DNA of 64,000 nucleotides from Taxillus chinensis (Eukaryota; Streptophyta; Magnoliopsida; Santalales; Loranthaceae): NCBI GenBank assembly GCA_023512835.1, contig CM042085.1, positions 2,079,989 to 2,143,988 of the forward strand, read 5' to 3'. Shown piece by piece: positions 1 to 11,392 of this stretch (position 1 is its first letter; each line of letters starts with the position of its first letter). The notes under the pieces were generated by a model. It saw only the letters and a program-made list of their open reading frames with translations, ran no database searches and was not told where the DNA came from. The position numbers and the translations under genes were made by a program.

Positions 1-1534
1 TCCTGTGGAGGAAAAGAGAAAGGGAAAGAAGGGAGAAAGAGAAGAAGAAGAAGAAGAAGAAGAAGAAGAAGAATGCTGTCACACGGCAATTTCGGGCGTT
101 CCGTGATCTCCTTTTTTCGACGAAAACAAAAATGGCATAAGGCAGGAGAGGGGTGTCTCGCTGTTTCGTCGAACGAGGGGCTTGAGCGTTGGAAAATCCT
201 ATTTGCATATAAATAAAAGTTTTGAAAAATAATAATATTAATGTTAATGAAGATGCTCTACTATATAATTACTATTATAAATAAATATTTAGAATAAACA
301 TTGTGCACCGACATTTTCGCGATAACGTAAAAATTGAACGGTTATAATTTTTTTTTTCTCTCTCTCATCCGATAATTAATTAGTAGGCTTTCCCGATTGT
401 ATGAATTACCACGATTAAATTAAGTTTAACGATAGAAAAAGGCATTCTTCCATCGGTGAACAATAAAAAACCGATTTATTAGCCCATTTTTTATTCGTTA
501 TGTGTTTATAAAAGGCAACGAGCTTTTTCCGGTGTCTTTTTCTTTTATTGTTGTGAAAATTAAGTGAAAAACTAAATAATATAAATATATAAATTTGAAA
601 CAAAATTTACTTTCATATAATATTTTCCCCTTTAGGCCATGAAGTACTGATTCTATCAGATATAATTTATGATGACTTTTCAACAGTATCACATTTTATT
701 GATGCTCTATTGGAATTTAATAACTTATCGGTGAAATTGGTCATAGAAACTCGTATTTTAAATAATTTTATTATATAGTCTTTATTTGATATAAATATTT
801 TATTTTTATTAAAATAATGAAAATTATTAAAATAATAATTATTTTATGAATTTAATGAATTTGATTACAGTAAAATAATTAAATGTTTAAAATAACTAAT
901 AAGATAATACGCTCAATTCAAAACCTAGGTAATGTGAGAGGGAGAAGGAATAATAAGAAAGAGGAAGGAGGCTTTGATCTTTGGAAATTCTTGATTATTT
1001 AGAGTTTTTTATGATTCCAACTCGGTGATTCTACTTGATTTCAGGTAGTTTTCTCATGATTTTATTATCTTATGTTTTTATGATTCCAAGTCGGTGATCC
1101 AAGTAGGTAATTTTAATTTTCTATATTATCTTATGATTTATTCTATGCTTATATTGTAGAAAGTCTAGAGATTCGATATGAACCCTAAAATTAGTAGTTC
1201 TTGATCTGAGATGCAATTGTTGAATTTAATTGTATAAATTACTGATTTGGGTGTTTTGATGAATGTGGGGATAGAAATCGTTTCCATACAACTAAATTCA
1301 ATTTTTTTATCACTGTTTATTGGTCATATTTTTGATGTCTCCGTTTAAAAAAATAAAATAAAAGGTGAAGTAAAAAAAAAAAAAAAACAAAGCAAAATTG
1401 CGATTCTCCCATATTAACAACAATACATACAACTCAGAAATGTACGTGTTGATACGTTCACCGACGGGTACCCCGCACCCACATTATTTTCCTCTACGTT
1501 TGTCTGGTTGTCGCTTATCTATCAACCAACGCCA

Positions 1535-1569
<35 letters not shown>

Positions 1570-1620
1570 ACATTTTTCGGTGAAGAGGCCAAATTTGAAT
1601 TATTATTATTATTTTTAATA
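1..1620. other. AT-rich intergenic region with GAA and CT microsatellites
   Basis: No convincing coding region is visible on either strand; the short open frames are AT-rich and resemble nothing I know. It holds a (GAA)n tract near 41-74, a poly-A tract near 1372-1386 and a (CT)n tract near 1534-1567. The right part probably contains promoter sequence of the gene at 2082. Confidence 0.6.
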
Positions 1621-2081
1621 GCATATATATCATAGGGTAGCAGAGCAAGATGACTATAATTATAACCAGTCAAAGCTATAGCTAGCTAAGCTACCGGAAA
1701 TAGGGCGCTTTGATATGTCACAACAGCGAGGCCTCACCCGTCCCACCCTCGGGTCTCCAATTGTGGGGGATACTTAGATCACCCTCGTCGTCTTCTTCTT
1801 CTTCGTCTTCGTCGATTCGTTCCAATTTCATTGGTTCGGAGGAGGAGACAGGCTTCATTTGTGACATGTTTTTCTCTCTTCCTCGGACCCGAAATCTCCG
1901 TCGTCGGCTTCATTTGTCGTTGAATTAGGCGTCGACGACAACGATGACGACGGTGACTATGGTGAAGCTTCTAGATTTGTTCATTCCTGGATCTCTCCGA
2001 GGCTCGTGTTGATTTTTCACGAGCGTTTGAAGCCTCCGTAGAAGCTGCGAATTTGTCGTCCGTCACGGAGGCGCGGGGAGG
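1621..2081 (+). promoter_or_regulatory. Putative core promoter and 5' leader of the gene at 2082
   Basis: A TATA-like GCATATATATCAT lies near 1620-1632. It is followed by a leader containing a CT/CTTCGTC-rich stretch near 1785-1820 and a short upstream reading frame (1710-1928). The GC content rises from about 1730 towards the ATG, as expected of a 5' leader. The transcription start cannot be fixed from sequence alone. Confidence 0.35.
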
Positions 2082-2630
2082 ATGGATGGGGCAATAATGG
2101 CTCGGCAGCAGCTGATACTCCGCCCTGCGCCGTCGCTGAACCGCCGACAGCCGCTCCTGTCCAGCCTCTCGTCCACCGCCGGGAGTCGCCGGTTCGCGGA
2201 GGTCGCCGGAGGGACGACGGCGGAGTGCGCGGTGGTGTGCTGCTGCTGCCCCTTCGCGCTCGTCAGCCTCCTCGTCCTCGCCATGTACAAGATCCCTGCC
2301 GGCCTGTGCCGCCGAGCTCTCCGGCAGCGGCGCCGGAAACTGCTGAGCAAGAAGAATAAGGGGCTGCCCATGACGGCGGAGGCGGGGGCGCAGTGCCCGC
2401 ACATGCAGCCCATGACGGCGGAGGGGGCGTTCGAGAAGCATAAATGGGACGAAATGGAGAAGGCGGCGGAGGACTTGGAGAAGGAGATGTGGGAGAGGTT
2501 TTGCAATGCAGGCTTCTGGAGAAGCACTTCCCAGAGGGAGCAGCAGCCAAACAGCCCCGGAAAAACATTCGTACTCGATTTTTCTCATTTCGAGAATCTC
2601 TCCTTACAAAAAACAACAGCAGCAGCATAG
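2082..2630 (+). CDS. Plant-specific small protein with Cys-rich hydrophobic segment (At3g11690/At5g06380-like)
   Basis: An intronless frame of 182 residues. The recognisable core is a Thr-Ala-Glu-Cys entry into a Cys cluster (CCCC at about residues 53-56), a hydrophobic stretch (about 48-68) and then a strongly basic segment (LCRRALRQRRRK, about 75-86). This layout suggests a membrane-associated or S-acylated protein with a cytosolic basic region. An acidic, amphipathic stretch (EKHKWDEMEKAAEDLEKEMW, about 119-138) follows. I recall it as a conserved plant family of unknown function (Arabidopsis At3g11690, At5g06380). A second in-frame Met lies at residue 6. The antisense frames over this GC-rich interval are shadows. 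Gene reality is fairly sure; biochemical function is unknown. Confidence 0.75.
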   Translation: MDGAIMARQQLILRPAPSLNRRQPLLSSLSSTAGSRRFAEVAGGTTAECAVVCCCCPFALVSLLVLAMYKIPAGLCRRALRQRRRKLLSKKNKGLPMTAEAGAQCPHMQPMTAEGAFEKHKWDEMEKAAEDLEKEMWERFCNAGFWRSTSQREQQPNSPGKTFVLDFSHFENLSLQKTTAAA

Positions 2631-2659
2631 GCCTAAATATAACCATTAATTAATTACAA

Positions 2660-2729
2660 GAACCCATATCCTGCTGCATGCAATTCTCTTTCTCTGTCTC
2701 CGTCTCCCTCTTTATATATGCATTCATAC

Positions 2730-2760
<31 letters not shown>

Positions 2761-3920
2761 CTACATTTCATAATTTACCTCCTCCTTCTAGCTAGTGCTA
2801 TGATGAAATCATAGCATCAAATGTTTTTTTTTTCTTTTGGTTTTTATGTCCGTGTATATTTTATTTTGGAGTTTGTGGGGTTGGTGAGCGATATGATGCA
2901 TGATTGACGAATGCTGCGGCTCTTGGGTATATGTCAGATTAATGTGATGAAAACAATAACAATAATCAAGATGATTGTGGTGTTCGATTCGTCGTTAAAT
3001 AATTAAACGAGGTAAAAAGGCTTTGATGATTAGTTAGGGCGATGATTATCGGATAAATGAGTGCGTGCATCGAGGGAGGTTGTCTGTCTTAGTGACGTTG
3101 GGCACTTGGTGGAAAAGTGTTAGCCGTCAAATCAGGGACATCATGAAATGGATCTTTACTAAGCGGACATAGGTTTACGCTTGTTTGGTCCAATCACCTT
3201 ACATCTAAGTAATCATTAGTACTTAATCTCGTTTTATATCAATTACAATTGTTAAAATGAATTCCTATATATCCTATTGTGGCGAGTGAATAGTGCCGTG
3301 TAGCTGTTCCAACTTCCAATGGTCACATTCCAAACGGATCCCTAATTTCTGAAAAGGTTTTGGCTCTCCGATTGAAGGTTGTTGGAAAAACAATGTTTAA
3401 TTTGGAATTTTAAAATAAAATAAAATATGATATAGTGAGCTAAAATTAATATAGCTTGTTGATATATACAGCAATCAATATATAATTGACTGACCGATTA
3501 AAACTCACTTGCAATCCAATATGTAATCACTTGTAATATACTTTTTTTACTTGAAAACTAACTTTTATGGTTGCTAAAAGAATACTATATCATTTTTTCG
3601 TGATTCAGATGTAATTGATGATAAGATTAAAAATTTTGTTCATATATATATTTTTGAGAACTTTCAAAATCTCAGTTGTATTTAGACGGTTACATTTAAA
3701 TTTTTATTTAATCATAATTTTCCTACGTTATTACTGTTTAAGTTGAATGAAAATAGAAAATATAATTTAAACTATTAAATTCAGATCCAACAATTTAGTA
3801 CTAACTGTTCTCATACTGATCTCTTTGTAAACTATTAAATGTAATTTTCATACTTTCTCGCTCTGTTCTTTTTGTATTAACTGTTTTGTTTTAGCCATGC
3901 ATGCATGTAGCCATGTACCC

Positions 3921-3956
<36 letters not shown>

Positions 3957-4275
3957 AGTGTTTGGAATTTATTTGTTTGTTTTTTTCATTTCTAATTATG
4001 TTTTTCGTTTTATAAATAAAAATTGAAACTGCTTTATCCAAAAATGTAAAAATAAAAGCGGAGGCTGCTGAACTGATATAAGAAGTCTTAATTTTACATT
4101 TTGGCACCAGTAACAAGTATGAAAATTGTCAGCCGCATGCTATTATTATTAATACGTAAATCTGTGTTTTATTATAATTACACGCGTTTTAATATCTGGG
4201 GCGCGAAAGGTGGAGGACCCGTGAGCTTCCTTCCTCCGCACGTCACCATCCATCCATCATCATATGTCTCGCCAA
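2660..4275. other. AT-rich intergenic region
   Basis: No gene can be supported. Present are CATA/(TA)n microsatellites at about 2725-2761 and 3922-3951, and general AT-rich spacer. Part of the start is probably the 3' UTR of the upstream gene. Confidence 0.6.
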
Positions 4276-4276
4276 C

Positions 4277-4384
4277 TTGTTCGGCCCCAGGTGGTTCTCA
4301 GTCTCTCAGACATCACGTACGAGGCCCAAGTTGTTCGGTCCCAGGTGGTTCTCAGTTTCTCAGACATCAAGTACTAGGCCCTTG
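4277..4384. repeat. Tandem duplication, 54-bp unit, two copies
   Basis: Two adjacent units, 4277-4330 and 4331-4384, both begin TTGTTCGG and share GGTGGTTCTCAG and CTCAGACATCA with a few substitutions. The unit is GC-richer than its surroundings. An open frame of 108 residues spans it but resembles no protein I know. Confidence 0.85.
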
Positions 4385-4737
4385 GGTCTTCGTCCGTGCA
4401 ATGGCCCCAAGCCATGGCACGGGGTAACCAAGCGTTAGGTTCGTCTTATTATTTTTTATTAAAAAAATTAATCTATATAAGTAGTATTATTCTTTTTTAT
4501 TTAAGGTATGGGTTTACATTCGGAAATTATTTAAAGGATAATTTAAATTTTATCTAAAGTAAAATACCAAAAACCCTAATTAAATAAAGGAAAGTAATAA
4601 AAAGGAAAATACTATCTATTTAAAGTAAATATGGAAAACTTATAAACTCAAAAACTTGTTAATAAATATTCGATACTTTATTATTTTGTTTTTATTTAAT
4701 CTCAACGCTGAAATATCTTTCACCCAAGTTTGTCGTG

Positions 4738-5770
<1,033 letters not shown>

Positions 5771-7540
5771 GAGGAGAGTGGGGAAAAATGGAGGTGTGAA
5801 TAATATTGTAGTGGGTGATTATATTGGGTAAGAAAGAAAAAGAGGGATAAAAAATAAAAAAAAGGAAGAAGAAAAAAAAAAATGAGGTTTTTTAAATTGT
5901 TAAAGGATAATTTAAATTTTATCAATATTCATAACATAAATATCATTATTTTCAATAAAAACTCAAAATTTTAAATAAAAAAAAATGTTAAACGATATTT
6001 ATTATTTTGTTTTTATCTTTCTTTCACTTGGTCACAATCACATAAATCTAACTTATTTTCTCTTTTTCGTTCTTTTGGTACGTTTTAAAAACTCATTTTT
6101 TAATAATGTAATGATTTCAGTAATAAAATCTAAACTATACCAAACAGGTTTTTTTTATAATCTTCAATTCAAATAAAAAAATTATAATCTTGAACTCAAA
6201 TCATAATTCAATTTTTTATTTCAATAAAATTGAAAGTGATGAAATTACAGGTACCTGAGCACGATGTACAGTGAATGTGAGTTTTTTTTCACTTTTTTTA
6301 TTCTTCTTTAATGCATCCAACAGCTATATAAATATATATATATATATAATATTAATGAAAGATTCCAAAATGATTTAGCAAGTGAGAATGGAGTAACTTT
6401 TGCAGAACATTGGTGATGGGCTTAAGAAGGAAGTGGAATCTGAGTCAGCCCACCAAGATTCTTAATAACAATGAGTTGGTGATGGGCTAAAATCCCAATT
6501 GCTACGGGAGAATAGAGGAATTGGAGGTTTGGGCCTTGTTTTTGAACAACGAAAAATGAGTGGAGATGAAGCAAATTGAAGTTGAACAATGATTATGTGT
6601 AAGGGATTCAATGCAGCGTCCATCAGCTGCTCCTGCCCTGATGGCTTATACATCCATGTAATTTGTATTCCTCGTGTCGTCAAAAGACTTTTTATTTTCT
6701 GTAAATAAATATTAGAATCTCAAATTATTGCTCTAGCATATTTTTTATTTATCTTTTTACATTTAAAGAAGGACTATATTATCACTCGTTGTATTATATA
6801 ATATTTTGTAAAAAAACATACAATTAAATAAAATAGTATTATTTCAATAAACAATAACAATAACAATATTATTGGAGTTTCTATCGAAACTTTCTAAAAA
6901 ATAATAATAAAAGAAGTATAGTATTTCACATATCATCCAATAACAAGCTACTATGGATGGAGTGAGAATGACTTATACATACAAATTACATCATCTATTA
7001 GTAGGAATTGAAACACTGATCATGATTACATTACCTCTACTAATATAACACTTTTGCTTGTCCAATGTACTTTTTTACTTCTTTATAGTTTGGATATCAA
7101 TCTTTGTATATTAAATTAGAAAAATATGAAGATAAATAAATAAATTTTAATTTATTAAAATTTAACTCTTTTCTAATTAAATTTACACAAAACTTAATCA
7201 TTAGATAATTTTTAAACTATATGATACATAAATATTTAATATAATATTTAATTTTTAAAATAAATTTACTATCACCTCACATAATTCAAGTCCAAAAATT
7301 ACACAGTTAGTAATTAATAAATTAGGACGTAGCAGCACAATTATCAGTAATATATATATATATATATATAAATCATGATTATGCACGTGAATAACGATTT
7401 CATAAAAAAAAAAAAAATATTGTTTCCCGTTTCCGCATCACAGTGTTTTTTTAAATAAATAAAAAAATAATTTGTAGGATCGCTTGAAGGTCGTCACTCG
7501 TCCGTCTATTTTTCGGACAGGGACGGCAGCGTCTTTTTCT
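5771..7540. other. AT-rich intergenic region
   Basis: No supported gene. A short moderately GC-rich stretch near 6400-6680 has no recognisable protein. (TA)n tracts occur near 6331-6347 and 7350-7370. Confidence 0.55.
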
Positions 7541-7542
7541 TT

Positions 7543-7745
7543 ATTTTTTCAACACAAGGACGATAAGCTTATCCATTCCACTTTAAATATTCGCGTTTCA
7601 TTTTATTTGAACACGTGATGGATAAGCTGATCCAATTTACTTTAAATCGTACCCCTTCCTCTGAACACGTGTAGGGTCCAAGATTACCCACCCCAGACAA
7701 GTGGTCCTTTCCGCCCCCGACTCGCCGCCTATAATAATTACAGAG
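7543..7745 (+). promoter_or_regulatory. Promoter of deamidase-like gene copy 1: two G-boxes and a TATA box
   Basis: Two related half-units (about 7562-7618 and 7619-7670) each carry GATAAGCT, a CACTTTAAAT-like motif and ACACGTG, a palindromic G-box core recognised by bZIP/bHLH factors and shared with ABA-response elements. A TATAATAA box at 7730-7737 lies about 110 bases before the ATG. The box and its surroundings (CTCGCCGCCTATAATAATTA, then CAGAGCGAGTGAGGG) recur almost exactly before copy 2, which supports a real core promoter. Confidence 0.65.
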
Positions 7746-7845
7746 CGAGTGAGGGCGGTAATGCACACAAAGCGAGCGCTGGCTGGCGCCAAATACTTAA
7801 CAAACAAAACAATATTCGCCGACACAAACGATAGCTAAACTAATC

Positions 7846-8823
7846 ATGTCTTCTTCTTCCTACTCCCTGACAGGCGCGCTCGAAGCTCTCTCCCGCGACC
7901 CCCTGGACTTCCTCAACAAGCACGCCGTCTTGTTCGAGCCCGCAGCCAACATTCCGGAGGAGTACCGCGCCACCGATGGCTCCATATTTCGAGCCGGAAA
8001 CGCCGGCATCAAGCTGGTACCGTCGCCGAGGATACCCGACAGCTACAACCTCACCTTCGTCGCAACCAAAGACATGCCCACCGACAAGGACGCCGTGAAC
8101 GCCTACGTGGTGGGGTACAACCCCCGGCAGGGCGACACCGACGTTCCGTTCGTGGACATCCCCATCCGAGCCTACGACGAGAACACCTTCGTCTTCACCG
8201 TCGGCCTCACCGGCTGCTCCGTCGTCGTCACGCGCCTCAACTCCACCACCTACCGCGTCTTCCACGACCGCCGCATGGACAGCTCCGTCCTCTACGCCAA
8301 CGTCCAGTGGCGTGTAGACTTCAACGACTACCGGATCGGCGGCCGGTACCTGTCCCACACCGGTAAGGCCATCGCGCTGATGCTCTTCAAGGGCGGCGCG
8401 TGGAACGTGTACCTCCAGCGCCAGCTCCCGGACCCCGACGACGGCACTCCGCCCAAGTCGGAGGTGTACGCGGTTCGGGTGGAGCAGGCGAACGCATCGA
8501 CGGAGGCGGCTTTCAATGACCGCCGCGTCATCCTGCAGAACAGGGTGAGAGCGAACGGGAGGAATCTGAAGGTGGCCGACAGTATCGTCGCGGGGGCCGT
8601 CGACGGCGTGGTTCAAGGGGTGGTGTACAACGAGCAGGCGATCAGCGGCTGGAACGCTCTGCGCGCCGCTATCAAGGTGAAGATCGATGCTTATTATAAC
8701 GATCCCAATAGGGACCCCCATCTGAGGGACACGTATCGGCGTTACGAGGACGACAACAGTCAGTCCAAAGACATGGATGAAACGTGGATCTGGTTACATA
8801 TCAGGAAGAACAGAGGAACTTGA
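7846..8823 (+). CDS. CNF1/BLF1-like putative glutamine deamidase, tandem copy 1
   Basis: An intronless GC-rich frame of 325 residues with no signal peptide or membrane segment, so probably cytosolic. The N-terminus is Ser-rich. The central block holds GLTGCSVVV (Cys124) and, 16 residues later, YRVFHDRR (His140). This Cys/His spacing with a (S/T)GC turn recalls the papain-like-fold bacterial deamidases CNF1 and BLF1, which deamidate a glutamine in Rho GTPases or eIF4A. Later parts (residues about 150-190, WRVDFNDYRIGGRYLSHTGK and the strands that follow; 240-262, VADSIVAGAVDGVVQGVV) have no motif I recognise. Overall identity with copy 2 is about 90 percent, and residues 112-186 are identical. 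No intron, bacterial-like motif and AT-rich surroundings make horizontal transfer possible, but high GC alone is weak evidence because the FLA gene here is also GC-rich. Function is inferred from a short motif only; substrate unknown. Confidence 0.55.
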   Translation: MSSSSYSLTGALEALSRDPLDFLNKHAVLFEPAANIPEEYRATDGSIFRAGNAGIKLVPSPRIPDSYNLTFVATKDMPTDKDAVNAYVVGYNPRQGDTDVPFVDIPIRAYDENTFVFTVGLTGCSVVVTRLNSTTYRVFHDRRMDSSVLYANVQWRVDFNDYRIGGRYLSHTGKAIALMLFKGGAWNVYLQRQLPDPDDGTPPKSEVYAVRVEQANASTEAAFNDRRVILQNRVRANGRNLKVADSIVAGAVDGVVQGVVYNEQAISGWNALRAAIKVKIDAYYNDPNRDPHLRDTYRRYEDDNSQSKDMDETWIWLHIRKNRGT

Positions 8824-8972
8824 CGAGGATCTTCGTCCATATTTCATGTTTGCTGTGTGTTATACGTTTTCGTATTTCATGTTGCTGAGTGTTTCCGTAT
8901 TTCATGCTGTGTGTTTCCGTAATTCCTTTCTTTCATCTTCCCCCTCTGTGCTGATGCTGCTGCTCCTATCGG

Positions 8973-8978
8973 AATAAA
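8973..8978 (+). terminator. Polyadenylation signal AATAAA, copy 1
   Basis: AATAAA lies about 150 bases after the stop within TCGGAATAAAATCGGT, which recurs at the matching place after copy 2 (12486-12491). A T-rich stretch with TTGTATGTTTTTCCTTGTAA follows. Confidence 0.6.
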
Positions 8979-8999
8979 ATCGGTGTACTGAACGATATC

Positions 9000-11095
9000 G
9001 TTGTATGTTTTTCCTTGTAACTGATGCTTCCCGATAATCAATATTTGTTCTGTGTTAGCGTACGTGCAGTTTCTTTCAATTTCCAATCATTTTAATGGAA
9101 AGATGTGGATGCTTTGTGCAAACAGACCGTTGATTTGGTTTTAAAAAACAGATCAACGGATAGCAAGCTGGGATGCGCGCACCCGGCCATCACAAAGATT
9201 TTGTTTGCCTAACGAATGATACAGTAAAATATAAAAATATTGTGCAAATTGTAACTGATTTGACACTCATATGTTTTTTCCCATATATATTATTTGGTAT
9301 GCTGTCCCCGGTTACGTAATCTGATTATGTATGATTTTTTACCCGTTATGTGGCAAATTGTTTCATAATATTTTAAAGTATTTATTATTATCTTTTGAGT
9401 AGAGATGTAAACTGTTGTGTATTTGGTCATGTGACTCGTGTCATTCAATTCAATATCTAACATCCATATAAACAGTGTGTGATTACTAATTAGAGGAATG
9501 TTACTTTCTTTTCTTGAAGGCCTTGCGCAGATATAATAATATTTTATTAGCTCTGAATAAATTATAAATAGAATATGATTAATTTATTAGGTCAATACAA
9601 TGTTGCCAATTTAGATATGGGCAGAGGCTAGTTTTACACAAAATGGGCCTTTAAATATATTTTCTCGTGTAATTATCTATATCAACTGAGATTTTGTTTC
9701 ATTTATCGTTTGTTTGGTAAGGATATTTTTTTTTATTTGATAAAGGGTGATATATATAGGATTGGTATAAAGAAAATGCATGAAAAAAGCTATGAAAAAT
9801 ATATATTAATTTTATAATGATCAAAATCATGAAAAATCATAAAAAATTACAAAACTATCCTTTTTCAAATATTACATAAACTTATATAATTACATACTTA
9901 TGGTTAAAATTGATATTTAAAATGATATATACCTTTTAAAATACTTTGTCAAATTCCAATTAAATTATACAGAAAAATAATATTTTCATCTATTTTTCAC
10001 ATCATTTAAACAATATTTTATTCATTTTTTTTTTTTTATCTTTTTCACCTAAAATTCATCTATCTAGTTTTATTAGAGGTTTGTATGGATCGGGGTTGGA
10101 TCGGATTGAAAGTTAAATCATCAGCTGGTTTATTATTAGTGTGTGATCATTTTTTTTAACTTTTCAGCTAACCCACCAGCCTTAATAATTAGTAAGTCGT
10201 ATGTGTAAACCAATAGGTATAATGGTTGAATGGGTGCCAATTGTATGTCATTTGCCAGTCTATGGTCTATAATTACGATACTTAAAAAATGTGAACATAT
10301 GTCAAGTGATGTTATGTTTGCAAAACATACAACTTAAATTCAAGAATGTGATCACGGATGAAAAATACTTTATAGATTATTTTGTTTCATTTTTTTCAGG
10401 AAAGCGTTACCATACGACAATACAATGACAATGTGTATACGAAAAGGAAATCTTCATACACATTTCAGACAATGCTATCAAATATAAAAACTAAGAACAA
10501 CATTTTCTCATTTTAAGAATTAACAATTAGAGAAAATATTTTTATTTGATATTGAACATTAATCTTGAACATACAAAACCGATAAACCTCTCTTATATTT
10601 AGGTTTGATTTAGTCAATTTTATTATTAAAATTTATGAATTTAAATAAAATTTTAATATTTATAAATAGTACACCAAATTACAACTGAGCATATCATAAT
10701 TCGAAAATGGCTGCACTATAATTGATCTTAACATCTTTCGCTAGTTATAATATGAACACCCAAATGATTGCATTTGAAATTTAATGTATAGATTTGAACA
10801 AGTCTGTTGTCTGGATAAGCTTCCAAATCTGCACAAGACTAGTCTAAACACTATCAACTTACGTCGAGACTTGTTCTAAGAATTAGGATTTTCTGTGATT
10901 ATTGCATTAATTATGTGATTTTTCGTAGTTTGACTTCAATTAGTCAGTCCTCCATCAGAACAAGAGTTCAAATCCTCAACCATTACGGTAGTGCAGTCGC
11001 TTAAAACTGCATACCAAATCCAACTAATTTGCGTACCTTTTGTTATATGCATAACAAATCGAACTCAAAGATCGCAGGGAACAACACAACACGAA
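9000..11095. other. AT-rich spacer between the tandem copies
   Basis: No gene can be supported. A run at about 10930-11000 contains GAGTTCAAATCCTC, which matches a tRNA-type B box and may mark a decayed SINE. Related GTTTGGT-type sequences near 9715 recall MITE termini. Neither is secure. Confidence 0.5.
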
Positions 11096-11098
11096 TGT

Positions 11099-11290
11099 GG
11101 TCCACCTTAAATATACAATAACTCCACTTTAAATCTTGGCCCTTTATTTTATTTCAACGCGTGGACGGATAATCTATCAACACGTGGATCCCTTCATTTC
11201 AACACGTGTGCGGTCCGAGGTTACCCACCCCAAACACTCTTGCTCCCTTGCCGCCCACGACTCGCCGCCTATAATAATTACAGAGCGAGT
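11099..11290 (+). promoter_or_regulatory. Promoter of deamidase-like gene copy 2: G-box cluster and TATA box
   Basis: Homologous to the copy 1 promoter. It contains AACGCGTGG and two ACACGTG elements within about 60 bases (11155-11212), a shared TTACCCACCCCA motif and TATAATAA at 11270-11277 in the same context. Conservation of this part contrasts with the unrelated spacer around it, so the duplication unit included the promoter. Confidence 0.65.
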
Positions 11291-11392
11291 GAGGGAGCGA
11301 GCGCAGACAGGGCAAGCACTCGCGCCAAATTAAGTTTCAGTGACAGAGAGAGAATCGCAGAAACAAACAAGCGTCTGGGCTAATAATTAATC

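Noticed and set aside
7840..8721. Long antisense frame of 293 residues over deamidase-like copy 1 (similar frames over copy 2 and the FLA gene)
   Set aside because: GC-rich coding sequence leaves the antisense frame open; these frames have no homology and track the sense gene.
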